NCBI RefSeq assembly: GCF_024868665.1
Contig: NC_079906.1
Coordinates: forward strand, 9,674,218-9,738,217
Direction of reading: 5' to 3'
Source: Triplophysa rosa
Taxonomy: Eukaryota; Chordata; Actinopteri; Cypriniformes; Nemacheilidae
DNA length: 64,000 nucleotides
The notes beneath the pieces were generated by a model, which saw nothing but the letters and a program-made list of their open reading frames with translations, was not told the DNA's origin and ran no database searches. Made by a program: the position numbers and the translations under genes. Shown one piece after another: positions 12,312 to 52,705 of the stretch (its first letter is position 1; every line of letters begins with the position of its first letter).

Positions 12312-12317
12312 TTTATT
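12312..12317 (-). promoter_or_regulatory. Candidate polyadenylation signal of the TMEM132-family gene
   Basis: AATAAA on the minus strand (TTTATT on plus), about 250 bp after the stop codon at 12566. It is the nearest canonical hexamer seen in the 3' flank. Confidence 0.4.
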
Positions 12318-12565
12318 CTTTAAGTCTTTCAATATAACCTGTTGAGGAAGACAAAACTTGGCCAGTCACCTCAAGATGACTGTGTTTCCCCCTTTTGCAA
12401 TACAGAATACATCACCTTATAGGCCTGATCATAAATAAAACATCACACCCTTTGCAACTTCATCCCAGAAGGCATTGAGGTGAACATAGAGACACCATGG
12501 GTACAAATATCAAGTTGCGTGTGAGTCAACAATCACAACTGTTCAAAGGACTCAACAGCTGGCAT

Positions 12566-40296
<27,731 letters not shown>

Positions 40297-41539
40297 TTTG
40301 GCAACAGGGTTTGTCTCTGGTGTCCCATTAACCTTGCTTCCAGTCCAACGTTTATGAATCCTAAACAGTAGGCTAGATACTAAACGCACGTTTCCAGTAA
40401 AGCGCATCAACGATGCTGTTCCACCTGTGAACGCGCAGCGTCTCACTGAAACTGTCGAGAGCAATAGCCGCTGAGATAAACAAAATGACATGATAAAACA
40501 GCGTCTAGACAGAAGGTCTTTTCATTATTAAATTAGTTACTCCGACACGTTTTGTCGATTTTGTTTTGAAACTGTCGTCCATGTGCTGTCTGTCACTATC
40601 AGTGCTGAAGATCCCCAGAGCGCGAGCGACTTTACTGCAAGTGATTTAAGCACGAGACCAGTCTCCACGAGACAGACAGTGAGAGTCATGCGATTAACTG
40701 CTCAACGAACAACTGACATACAGACAGTCAGATAGATAGAAATGCTGATCAGTCGATTGATACATAACTAAATATTAAATATGCACAAATAAATATGCAC
40801 AATTATATAAATATACAGAGCAGTTTAATGCTTGTGTGGTGTTTATTTGTAATTATTTGTAACTATCAGTGGCATTTCATAAAGTTGTAGAGTGTATAGT
40901 GCAAATACAAATCGAGTAAAAGAAACGATAAAACGCCACTAAGAAAATCCTTCTTTAAAATTGCGTGCAGATTACGGATTGAATTGTGTACATCTGGTAT
41001 TTACAGTATGGTATGACACTGGCCCCTAGTGGCCTTGTTTGTTATTCAACAATTCAAACAGTATTTGTAAAGAGCTTTCGTGCACACACACAACAATTTG
41101 CGTCGGAAATTAGTTATGAACCCCACTCATATTTATGAACTATGTCCTGGGGATTTAATTTACTTGTCATATAAAAGGTCTGAGCTAGGTTTGTGACATT
41201 AAAATCTCTGAATGCATGTCATTGTTCTCTTTCGAGTTACCAAGAGTCTGAGATGATACAAATCAATTGTCATTTTACATACTGCATTGCCATTTTGCGT
41301 ATTGCATTTCAAATTGAAAATAGCAACCAATATGCTTCCATAGAAGACACACCCTGATCTGTCATTTTTCTGTAAAGTTAGGCAGAAGAAAATACAAGGA
41401 ATAGTTTAATATGACGGTGTCATTTAATATGAGACGATTGAATAGCAAATTTATCAGAGCAAGCGCTAGCTACCTTTTGTGAAATAAGAATGGCTATACC
41501 TAAATCAGAAACACTGATCCATTACGAATTGTTTTTTTA

Positions 41540-41745
41540 TAAGAGTAAAACCATGTTTTGTAGCACTATTGGAAAAACCATGGTTTTACTACACCAATTG
41601 GTTTAACTATGGTTTTTGAAAATCAGTTATTTTGTGGTAACCACGGTTTTACTCTAGTAACCATATTTTCTTGTTTTAACTGTAAAAAACTGTTTTTTGT
41701 TTGTTTAACTGTAGTAAAACCATGTTTAATTTCCGTAAGGGATTG
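41540..41745. repeat. Low-complexity block of ACCATGGTTTTACT-like motifs
   Basis: About six diverged copies of AAACCATGGTTTTACT occur in both orientations, giving a hairpin-rich tract. No TSD is visible. Confidence 0.6.
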
Positions 41746-41930
41746 TCAATGTAGCTCACCAGCATACGTATTTAAACTAAACCAATGACGATTAGTGATT
41801 TCAGAAAAAAAGCAGCTCGGGATGATCCTCGCGGACTTTTCCATCACTTGGGCGTTAGGGCGCCACCTGCTGGGCGTCAAAACTAGCTGGTTTGGCCTCT
41901 GCAAGTGCACAAATCACTTTTGCTCCATAC

Positions 41931-43068
41931 CAGGGCTTGACATTAAGCATTGTCATGTGGTTGTCCTTGGGACAAGTAAATTTGACACTCACTTGTCCGA
42001 CTACAAAAATTACTTGTCCAAAGATAAAAAAATGATATTTCATTTGAATTATAATATAATATAATCAATATATTTTTTCGGATTTAGATTGGTCAAGTTT
42101 GCTTCTAAGCATTATAACTAGTGTCCGCTTTGGCCGCCTGAATTTGGTTATAGGCCGTTACTCTCCGTGACTGCTATAAAACAAAAGCAAGCAGTAATTA
42201 TTATTAGTGTTAAGGCTGTAAATTAACTTTTTTTGCACATAGCACTGGTGCTAGAGAGGTTTAAAGTTTGGTAGCACAGGCAGAAATGTGCAAGTGTAGT
42301 TCATAATGAATAGGCAGATAACTGACAAAAGACATTACATACAGATGGATAAATTATGGCCATATCATTTTTAGATTACCTAAATTTGTTTTAATATTTC
42401 GAAGTTCTGTGTTTTTCCTTTTTTACTATACAATAGTGGTATATTTGTCCACATAAATTACTATAGTATACTATAGTGTTTACTATAGTAAACTGCAGTA
42501 AAATTCCTACTATATTGTTTTTGAACTTTACTATAGTATACAGTGTTTATCAATTTACTACAAGGGCACTTCAATTTTTAATAGCAAATACTATAGTACA
42601 CTACAGTATTTTTTGTCTGAATGTTCAATTGAACGGGACTTTTATTTTGACGGGTCTTCGGTAAGACGCTTGTTTGCAGATAGCTTCACTCAAACAGTAA
42701 AACGCTCAAATGAACTCTCAGAGCAACTCTGGAGATGAAGTTCATGTCCTCATACAGAGCAGATAAATCCTCGACCATCACTCGTGTTGTATGTTAAACT
42801 GTGCAAATAATTCACGCAGAACAGCCAGATGACATTTAAATAACAGGATTCCGCGTCAGCGTGGACTCAGTGCGGTGCGCCATTGATTATTGTCACACAA
42901 ACAAGCACAAACACGCAGCTCTGTCTAATGCACATATTCTTATTATCCTACATATGTCGCACTGTTTTTTTTTTCAAGTTACTTGTCCGGTCGGGCAAGT
43001 AAAATGCTCTCTCACTTGCCCATACAAAACATTCACTTGTCCCGGACAAGCGTTAATGTCGAGCCCTG
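41931..43068. mobile_element. Non-autonomous DNA element, CAGGGCT ends, 1138 bp
   Basis: The left end CAGGGCTTGACATTAAGC and the right end (inverted) CAGGGCTCGACATTAACGC match closely and extend into CTTGTCC-rich subterminal sequence. CATAC is repeated directly at 41926-41930 and 43069-43073. A stretch at 42440-42600 repeats ACTATAGTA-like motifs. No transposase frame. The ends look hAT-like, but a 5-bp duplication is shorter than the usual 8. Confidence 0.75.
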
Positions 43069-43563
43069 CATACATCACACAAATATGTGGTGCAAAATGA
43101 GAGAGTGTGCGAACTTGTGTCAGAGACTCGCAGCAGCAGATTCAAGCAGTTGTAGTTATGTTCTTGTGTTTGTGTTAGAAAGATGTCCACGAATAAAACC
43201 TTTAATTTGTGAGAAAATATTTGAAAAGCATTCCGCTCTCACTGCATGAATTCACATAAACTCGCCTATGAACGCTTGCTTTTGGTGCAGGTGTGTCAAT
43301 GTGTTTTGCACCATATTTACTGCAGCAATCGTAGCAAAAGATGTGAGTGCACAAGTATCTTAGTTTATGATTTGTAGAACTGGATTTGTGCACTTGCACT
43401 GAAGGATTCAAGAAGGCGTAACTGTTGTGTTGTGTTTGCGGGAGAGGGAAGAAATCTACAAGTTTGCAACTTCAAATTGTGTGGCCGACCTCTACAACTA
43501 CAAGTTCCACCCTCACAGGCGCTCAGTTGTTTTGCACCAAAAAATACCTTCATAGAAAATTAC

Positions 43564-45763
43564 AGAAATAAAGAAACTGACAAATAAAGTGTTTGCGTAT
43601 CAGAATTGAACGTTAAATAAGTTTTTTGGTTTATTTTTATTGACCTACCACAACCTATAAACAGACGTTGCAAACCACACAGTTTAACCACGAATGATTG
43701 AATTCATCATTTTCTTAGACAAGTGAATTGACTCGGTCACCATTCAATTCATTCACAATATGCACACGTTTGTGCCTAATCTTATCCTTGATACAACGCC
43801 AAAAACGGCTCCGTTACTGTCTCGTCGTCACACTGCTAACGTAATTGCGAACTACATCACAAGTGTAATCGGTTTTACTTACGCCCACACTGAGCCTCGA
43901 ACTGGCCATCGGTCCGGCATGGTGGAGACGAGCTCGCGGCCTTTACCTGCACACACAGCTCTCACTAACCGATGGCCTCCGTTACACGTGAATCACGTAA
44001 TGACATATTTTTCATCTAAAACGGGGTTTTGTAGTTTGCATCGGTGGATCCTGTCGCTCAACGCGTCCATCGTTAAATGTTAATGTTTAGCCATTTCTAC
44101 GTCGTGCGTTGCACTCTGAACTCCGACTGTTTTCTTTGATTTGATTGGTCACGCTCGGCTCTTTAACTCCCGCTTACATTTGATTGGTCACCTTATTTTG
44201 ACATGGCTGTCAAACACGACACAAACGACAATATATCCTTATTATGACATGGCTGAGATGTAAAAAAGTTTGCGGCACCTAAATACAGATAGGGTGTTGC
44301 TAAAAGGGATACAGCTACGACCGGAAGTGGTGCAAAATCTCGCCATATAATTCCAATAAATTACATTAGATAACGCCTACACTTACCGCAACCCTAAACC
44401 TAACCTTACAATAATAAAAAATCTAAATCAACTGTTTTTAGCGTGACAAAAAATATACGGTATTGAAGTGCGCATGCCCAGCGGAGGTAGCCGTATCCCT
44501 TCTAGTCAAAACCACACAGATAGGGTTTGGGGCATTACTTCACACATTTTATTACACGCCACAGAAAAACAGGAGAGAGAAGAGAGTCAATTGAGTGGGT
44601 CTCAAGGCGAATGCACATGCAAAAGCATATTATGTAGAGAAACAAATATGTAAAGTTACACATTTACACGATAACGTTATTTTTTAACATTTGACAATAC
44701 GATCTGAACAAATAAACCCATATGACTGCTTCCATTGTGTTACGTCTAATCTTTAGCATTACCACGTTCAGTAGGTGACGTCACGTGCTTCGGCTCGATC
44801 ACACCTACACTCTTGAAGCGACGGCAACATGCTGAAGTATCAGAGTCGGCATTAAAAGCCTTACCCGTGAATCCATTTGTGTGTGAGGGCTTCCAACAAT
44901 GTAAAGTGGTTCTTAATCAAACACAATGATGTATATAATACAAACAATCTAAAAATAATTAAAATATTGCTTGGACTGCAGTTGGAGCATTGCCATTGGC
45001 TGTTGTTTTTGAATAATTAATGAGTAAGGTCTGTCACAGTAGTTCTTGGCGATGTTCATGCTAGTCATTTATAAATATCATTGTGTTTCGAGTTCCGTTT
45101 TGAACAAAAGTGTGTATAATAAGTTCTCTGTCTGACACATGTTCTCAACGTTAAATGTTAATGTAATGTAAATTTGCCACCTACCGTCGTCGAAAGTAAC
45201 GGCGCTGATGTGCAGTATAAATAGCAGTCGCGAGACCAGCTTCTTCGGTCGGGCCGGAGAGCGCCGCTTTGGCCAAGCAAACACGCCAGTAGTGTGGAGC
45301 TAGTCGAGGCGCGTCGTATACTCTCTGTGCCGGCCAGAGAGCGCCGCTTTGGCCAAGCGAAATGCTGCTGGTGTGTAGCTAGTCAAGGCGCGTCGTATAC
45401 TCTCTGTGCCCGACTACTGATGCGTGCCGGCGCGCATCAGTTTTTGCTTATTGTATTAAAGACATAAATGAATGTGTAATCTATACTTTCGTAAACATCC
45501 ATAAACGCCACACCAACGGCAAGAAGCGAAGCCATCCCACCGTAAGTGCTAGAATCCCCGGCAGAAATATTACTTTTTTTTATTACGGTTTACTTAATGT
45601 AAAAATATTACGGTTTACTTAATGAGCATCGAGGAGGAGAACCCTACTTATAAAATGTCTTATTTATATCGTGTTTTTATTAGACTATCGTGTTTTTGGT
45701 GTGTTTTATCGTGTTAGCTGCATTTTTAGAGTTACTATGGCTTAAATCAAAACAAACCAACGG
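43564..45763 (+). repeat. Repeat A, copy 1 (about 2.2 kb)
   Basis: A long unnamed repeat with further copies at 48166-49690 and 59880-61953, mostly over 90% alike by eye. Landmarks: ACATCACAAGTGTAATCGG (43855), GGTGACGTCACGTGCTTCGG (44774), TATAAATA at 45216-45223, and TATTAAAGACATAAATG near 45455. A TATA box, then about 230 bp, then a polyadenylation-like hexamer is the layout of an LTR (U3-R-U5), but I cannot define TG..CA ends or a TSD. Only this copy has an 80-bp tandem duplication (45254-45333 and 45334-45412). Small frames inside it are not credible genes. Confidence 0.75.
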
Positions 45764-46170
45764 TGTCAGGGCCCGGTCTCGAACTCGGGTCTCCGGTGTG
45801 AGAAACAGTATTTCCCGACTAAGTAACAGGGAATGTTTTGAACACCGAATATGAGGCACACACGACAATGCTTGAATAGGGGTTTTAATTAACCAAAAGG
45901 GAGGAAAGTTCTCCAAGCAGAAAAATATAACTCCACAAATAAACAAGGTAAATTCAAAACAGGTAATCCACAAACGGGAGATAAACAGATATCACAGCGC
46001 CACTAGAATAGGGCTATAACGTGCACATTTAGAGCGAGGCACTGAGGGAAAACTAGTGGTATAAATATGCTCGTTGAAGCGAGGCACAGGTGCAAACAAT
46101 GATAGAGTCCAGAGATAGAATAAAGTCCAATGGGGGCCTCTAGTGGCCAGGAGCCGGCCAACTGATGACA
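45764..46170 (-). mobile_element. Solo LTR inserted at the right end of Repeat A copy 1
   Basis: A 407-bp unit with TGTCAGGG..GATGACA ends. The flank is AACGG on the left (45759-45763) and AACTG on the right (46171-46175), a TSD with one change. The paralogous segment at 61949-61953 has a single AACTG and no insert, so the empty site is preserved. The minus orientation is inferred from the AATTAAAACC polyadenylation-like motif. Near its left end the minus strand reads GAGTTCGAGAC, like a tRNA B box. Confidence 0.82.
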
Positions 46171-46187
46171 AACTGCAGTTTGATTGA

Positions 46188-46864
46188 CGATGGAAACAGC
46201 AACTGTAATAAGCAATCGTTGTCATTGTATAGCACCATCATTAATACACCATATAACTGTCTGATCAGCTCACTTCAGCACCTCTGTTTGGCAGCAGCAC
46301 GTTGAGATCACTAATAATAAACATGGCAAATGCGGAATTATGATCTCTATCAAATCCATCCCTGGAAATCATTTATTAATACTTTTGTTCACAGAGTGTG
46401 GTTAATGTAAGCAGAATTAGAAATGAGTACAATTGTTTCACTTCTGTACATCACACCTAAAATTGGATTTGTAAATAATTGCATTTATATCCACTGATAA
46501 GGTCTATTAAATCAGTTTAAGGGAAATATTTTCCAATATCCAATACCATGAAACAAAGATTTTCATCTATCCTAAGGCGTGCATTAAAGCAACGGTTGCA
46601 CAATTAGAATGGTGGTAAAATTATCGATGTTGCTTTGGCAGAAAAATTGTGACGGTTTAATAAACATCATCGCTGTCTTCTTGGTTTTTATCCAGTTTTT
46701 GAGAATGACGGAATGCCCGTCACTCCTACATCAGTAACCTGCGGTGAGAATAAAGGATATTATGTGTCAGTTATGATGTCACCCCGTGATGTCACCTTAT
46801 GTGTTATGTCATCTTAAATATGCAGCCAGCCACAGGCTGTTTGGCCAGTGAATCTTCATCCATG
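46188..46864. repeat. Segmental duplication, left member (pairs with 63323-64000)
   Basis: It starts CGATGGAAACAGCAACTG and runs almost identically to 63323-64000, with only a few single-base differences visible over about 677 bp. It covers the 3' flank and last codons of the regucalcin pseudogene. The match continues to the window edge, so the full length is unknown. Confidence 0.92.
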
Positions 46865-47970
46865 TCTCTATACGCTGTGGTGGTGACGTGCAGATCAGCG
46901 TGATCCTTCCCACCTAAACAACGTGAGGCGGTCTTCTCCTGGCAGTTTCACTGACTGCAGTCGGGTGCCTGAAAGAAGTCTGTTAACTTTAAGTGTTGGC
47001 CAAAAGTCATTCAGATAAAGATGGCCGTTTTAAAGCCTTTATTCCAATAAATGGTCTCAAAATGTAATTTTAGTGTGGTTCATTTTTCTCCAGCGACACA
47101 AACACACATGACAAAGGCTTTTACAATCTCATACACCTGTTTGTGGGTGAATGCGCAAATGTCTTCTTCCATTGTAGCAGGCGACCCACGGATGTCCTCC
47201 GGGTCTATGCACATGCCGTCTGGTACATCTTCATCGGGCTCTACCCAGTAAACCCCTCTGCAGTCAGCTTAATTACACACACACACACACACACAGAAAA
47301 ATAAATACAGTATGGACAGCCGGTCTGGATGTGGTAGTCATGTACGGCAGGGTGTTGATGTGGAAAAAAGATGCGGTGATCCAGTGACCAGTCCAAACTG
47401 TCGGAGATGTCCACCTGGTCTGAATGATGAACGGTCAGGATACAGAGACCCCTGTTTCCTCTCCACCACGGCCGGCGGCAGGTCTATTCCCATGGTACAA
47501 AGCAAACCCTTATGCACTGTATTATTGTAAAGCCACCCAAATATACTGTATTTTCTGAGTATATACCTGCAAAGAACCTCCCAGCTGTTTTACTTTTCCA
47601 TCACTGAAGCGAGCGTTGGCCTTTTCCTTGTCCAGCTGAGCAGCTGTTGTAATGGAGTGCATGACCCGGTCAACAAACGCAAAGCACATCCCCTCCTCGA
47701 TGACGTAACCGTCTGCCTTTCGCACCACAGATCCTACAGGTTTCTCCGTGAAAGTAAAAACACACAATGCTATTCTCGCAGGAGCTTTTATCTCACAAAA
47801 CACTGACAAACTTTCTGATGCCTCACCTGTAGTGATACTCTCCTCATGACCAGTGAGAGAACTCCACCAGCTGACCCACCAAAGACAGAGTCTTTTTCAT
47901 CCCAGACGGGACTCTTGCCAAATTCATTCTTTTCTGTGATCACACACTCCACTTTAATGGACGACTTGAC
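46804..47970 (-). pseudogene. rgn: Regucalcin (SMP30) unprocessed pseudogene
   Basis: Regucalcin exons appear in order on the minus strand with intron gaps. Exon at 47970-about 47820: SSIKVECVITEKNEFGKSPV, with the start ATG apparently changed to AAG. About 47740-47567: KPVGSVVRKADGYVIEEG and ARFSDGKV, then a 1-nt loss before AGRFFAG. About 47500-47320: PAVVERKQGSLY and, after shifts, DSLDWSLDHRIFF. About 47265-47128: VPDGMCIDPE, then in another frame WVACYNG and LRIHPQTG. About 46965-46804: RLQSVKLPGEDRL and DEDSLAKQPVAGCIFKMT ending TAA. Regucalcin is a cytosolic Ca-binding gluconolactonase; with its start lost and at least four frame breaks this copy cannot make it. Retained introns show DNA-level duplication, not retroposition. 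Confidence 0.9.
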
Positions 47971-48165
47971 CTGAGAAACACAGTTCAAATTCATGTGATT
48001 TTACTGCACCCTGAAACAACGTGTGCTTGCATAAACTGCTTAAGTTTATGGACAAGAGTCCAAAAGTCGCTGCTGATCGTTCAGATGGATTTAATGGTTA
48101 TAATGGGAACTATATTAGCTTTCGCATTTGGGGTGAGTCTTTACTGGTGTTGTGTTGGATTCTAT

Positions 48166-49690
48166 TGGTGACATCACATCACATCACATCACAAGTGTAA
48201 TCGGTTTTACTTACGCCCACACTGAGTCTCGAATCGGCCATCGGTACGGCACCGTAGAGAAGCGCTCGCGGCCTTTACCTGCACACACAGCTCTCACTAA
48301 CCGATGGCCTCCGTTACACGTGAATCACGCAATGAGATCTTTTCATCTAAAACGGGGTTTTGTAGTTTGCATCGGTGGATCCTGTCGCTCAACGCGTCCA
48401 TCCTTAACATTTTAATGTTGTTTAGACATTTCAACGTCGTGCGTTGCACTCTGAACCCGAGTGTCTTTGATTTGATTGGTCACGCTCGGCTCTGTAACTC
48501 CCGCTTACATTTGATTGGTCACCTTATTTTGACATGGCAGTCAAACACGACACACACGACAATATATCCTTATTTTGAGATGGCTGAGATGTAAAACTGT
48601 TTGCGGCACCTAAATACAGATAGGGTGTTGCTAAAAGGGATACAGCTACGGCCGGAAGTGGTGCAAAATCTCGCCATATAATTCCAATAAATTACATTAG
48701 CTAACGCCTACACCAACCCCAACCCTAAACCTAACCTTACAATAATAAAAAATCTAAATCAACTGTTTTTAGCGTGACAAAAAATATACGGTATTGAAGT
48801 GCGCATGCCCAGCGGAGGTAGCCGTATCCCTTCTAGTCAAAACCATACAGATAGGGTTTGGGGCATTACTTCACACATTTTATTACACGCCACAGAAAAA
48901 CAGAAGAGAGAAGAGAGTCAATTGAGTGGGTCTCAAGGCGAATGCACATGCAAAAGCATATTATGTAGAGAAACAAATATGTAAAGTTACACATTTACAC
49001 GATAACGTTATTTTTTAACATTTGACAATACGATCTGTACAAATAAACCCATATGACTGCTTCCATTGTGTTACGTCTAATCTTTAGCATTACCACGTTC
49101 AGTAGGTGACGTCACGTGCTTCGGCTCGATCACACCTGCACTCTTGAAGCGACGGCAACATGCTGAAGTATCAGAGTCGGCATTAAAAGCCTTACCCGTG
49201 AATCCATTTGTGTGTGAGGGCTTCCAACAATGTAAAGTGGTTCTTAATCAAACACAATGATGTATATAATACAAACAATCTATAAATAATTAAAATATTG
49301 CTTGGACTGCAGTTGGAGCATTGCCATTGGCTGTTGTTTTTGAATAATTAATGAGTAAGGTCTGTCACAGTAGATCTTGGCGATGTTCATGCTAGTCATT
49401 TATAAATATCATTGTGTTTCGAGTTCCGTTTTGAACAAAAGTGTGTATAATAAGTTTTCTGTCTGACTCACGTTCTCAACGTTAAACGTTAATGTAAATT
49501 TGCCACCTACCGTCACCGAAAGTAGCGGCGCTGATGTGCAGTATAAATAGCAGTCGCGCAAGTAGTTGTTTTTGTCAGGCCAGAGAGCGTCGCCTTGACC
49601 AAGCCACTCTCTGCGCCTGGCTAGCTGATGTCGTCGGTGCATCAGTTTCTTGCAAGTGTGTAAAAGACAAAAACGAATGTGTCATCTATA
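48166..49690 (+). repeat. Repeat A, copy 2
   Basis: Homology to copy 1 begins at CATCACAAGTGTAATCGG, preceded by a short (ACATC)n run at 48170-48192, and ends near GTGTCATCTATACTGATTAT. It lacks the first 290 bp and the last about 250 bp of copies 1 and 3. It retains TATAAATA (49543-49550) and the AAAAGACAAAAACG 3' block. It lies about 200 bp upstream of the regucalcin pseudogene start, in the same orientation as copies 1 and 3. Confidence 0.8.
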
Positions 49691-49699
49691 CTGATTATC

Positions 49700-52600
49700 T
49701 ATATAAAAAACCTCCTCATCTATACTGATATGTGGTGATATTTATATAAATCTTAGTGAGTCGTTCCGAATATCTTTTGGTATATATATATATATATATT
49801 CTACTATTATATGCTCATTCAATGACAAAACAGATTGTCCCAAACATAACTCAGCTGCGCCTTCGTTTTTACTCATGCTATATGTGTTTTGTGAGCCGCA
49901 TGCACGTGCATGACCTTGAACCTGATCATTGTTCTTTCGAATAAGTTATTGACAAATAATCGATTAATCATTAACATCTCTACCTCTCAGTAAACCTGTA
50001 CTTCTGTCATGACAACTCTTGGAGGGTTTAGCATGGTAGTGGCATTTATTAAGGGTGCTCCAATTGATCGGTCGCCGATCATTATCAGCCGATAATCACT
50101 TTAAATAGCTTGATCGGCGATCTCTATAATGGCCGATCAAAAGAGCCGATCAAATGACACAAAACGTGTAGACCACAGGTGTTTTCAACTGCCGCGCTGT
50201 GCTGTGCAGACCGAGCACTCAGCTGTGGATTACCTGTCATTCCTTTTTGTTACAGTCTGAAATAAACTGATACCCGTACACACTGCAGATAAATTTGGTT
50301 TACTAGACTGATAATGTTGTAGAAAAATATCAGTCTTGTAGTTCAAAAAATCTCTCAGACAAGGAAGGTCCGGGTGTCACGGAGTTAACTTTATTTGCTC
50401 GAGTCAAACAAAGTGAGATGTTCCAAGTCATCTAAAAACCAAGTGATTTCAGTCTACAGTTATAGTGAAACTTCTGAAAGGTGGACCTTTCTAAAACCAA
50501 TCAGGTAGATTCCCGTTATCTCTTATTTTTATTAACCAATTGTTGATTTTCTGCCACCAATATATCCCAGGCAACAAGGTGCGTATTTATTCATGGTAGG
50601 CTGGCTATTACCTCATTTTTTAAATATATTTTATATATCCTCGCCCACCACAATTATGTCATGGTCATCATGACCTGTTTCCTTTTCTTCACCTCCTTCT
50701 CTTGTCTTTATCTGTGGCAAAACTGTGGCCTTGCTCAATGTAGATTGTAGTCATAGTAACGGGACGGAACATGCCCAGATTTGGTCATACTGTAGGGTTG
50801 GGGCCGGAAAAAGTCCCCAGATTTCATAAACACTGCCAGACATCAAAAACACAGCTGTGCAGGGTGCTTTTCAGAATCTCATACAAATGTGTTTAAAACG
50901 AAGAGCAATACATAGTGAATAATGATCAAAAACATAAAGACATATCATGAAATTCCTCCATAATAACTACATTCTACTTTCAAATTAACCCCTGAAAAAT
51001 TACAGCGACTCAAAACGAAAAATGCCGCGTTCGTCACCGGAAATTACGAAAGCAAGCATCAGTGTGCACGGAATCTAGACATTAACGTTAATAGCGCTGT
51101 CAATATGGATATTTCCTTTCAACAAACATTGTTTCGCTTTATAAGACCTTTGTTAAGACCACAGACAAGCAGTTCTATGATCGATGGAGGCACTTTTTGG
51201 ACCTTCAAAAAGTCAATACCATCCACTCCCATTCTACCGCTTGGAAGTAAAATGATACTTGGGATTATAACAACGACTGGATTGTTCTTCCAGAAGAAAA
51301 TCATATTTGTTTAGGATGCCTTGAGGGTGAGTAAAACACGGGGAAATTTTGATTCAGGGGTGAAATATGCTTTTAACCTAATATGTAAAGATCCTGAAAT
51401 CCAAGAACCTGAAAAGTTATTTTCCATATTTTAAGTTAGTTCACTGTGTGCTGCTTGAGCTCATATGTAACACATCCTGTTTAGTGTTGTTTCTGCCCAC
51501 GCATCAACCAGGGGGAGCGGAAGAAGGAGCATGCCCACATGTCAAAACGTCAAAGAGCACTACGTTCGCGAAGTTCAGCTGTGTTTATTTGTTCACTGCA
51601 TTTCGGTGAGGAATTTTACATACACGGTGGATAAAACACTGGATTTGGAGATTGTTTAAAACTGATAGATGGTTCGCCAACAATCCCAAAGTGCAGGAGG
51701 TCGTCTGTTTTCTGAAATAATCATATAGCTTATCTGTCTTTTATAAACGTGATCAAACTAAAGTCTATTCGAAGATACAAAGTATGCAATACTACTCTAT
51801 AGGTACTCAAGATTAATATGAGATTGGCAGAAACAGCGTGTGTTACGTCCTCTTTAAAGCCCAGCTAGGTCACCAACTTTGCCAACACATCCATCCATAG
51901 GCGCTGATTTATGTTTATGCTCAAAAGCCACCCCTACACCCAACCTCCCTTCAACCTATCCCCACCCCCCTCTGCAATGCCACGCATCCCCTTTTTCTTT
52001 TTTCACTCACATAATACAGCAAAAACCTATAGCAATGATTTACGATACTGTATAAAGCTATTGTAAAGCTGTAGAGAAAGATTGTCCTCCATCAGAACAT
52101 TAATGCAAGTCTGCTAAACTAATACTAATAAATACACAGACATGAACTTCAATCAACTGTTAATGAAATGAAACAACATTGTCAAATGACAGCAAACATA
52201 TGTTCAACCTGTCCATCATCAACATAATAACAGAATAACAAGATCTGATATGATTTGATGTCATACACCAACAGATATGTGCAGCACCGCACAAGGTTGG
52301 ACACACCAAATACACTGACGTAGAGTTTTATATGAAATTCTATGGGTGCTCGAGCCCCCAAACACCCACGGGATAGGCACCGAGTATGCACAGTAGCTGA
52401 AGCGATCTTAAAAAAAAAGTTTTACAGCAATTTAGGTTATGAGATGTCAGGTTGAATTGTTGGTCGGAAATATGCTATTTTATTGAAATTTGCGCCAGCG
52501 ATTTCAGAAATATCCACCTCCCCCATTCAAGCAGATAGTACTGTGGTCTTGCTAAGGCTACCAGGAGGCGTTGGAAACATGGCCGCAGAGTGGTATGACT

Positions 52601-52705
52601 TCTGACAGGACATTTTGCTTTTATTGACCAAAACAAATTAAATTTAGATTTGGCTATTAAGAATGCCCGTCTTTTCACAGGATTGCTGAGGATTTGTTTT
52701 TAAGA
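49700..52705. other. Intergenic stretch with repeat fragments only
   Basis: A short (TA)n lies at 49781-49797. A hAT-end-like GATCGG..CCGATC block lies at 50049-50160. A repeat at 51060-51375 ends in Angel-like GAGGGTGAGTAAAAC. 51480-51860 is related to 24206-24600 inside the hAT element. No gene is supported. Confidence 0.5.

Noticed and set aside
43760..44083. 107-codon frame found in similar form at 48152, 60063
   Set aside because: The frame recurs only because Repeat A recurs; lengths and C-termini differ between copies and no domain is visible.
44370..44430. Telomere-like AACCCTAAACCTAACC
   Set aside because: It occurs once per Repeat A copy, is not a tandem hexamer array, and belongs to the dispersed repeat.
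45764..45830. tRNA-like sequence on the minus strand (GAGTTCGAGAC B box, GTTTCTCACACC loop)
   Set aside because: It lies at the terminal part of the solo LTR, no A box or complete cloverleaf can be folded upstream, and TG..CA ends explain the unit.
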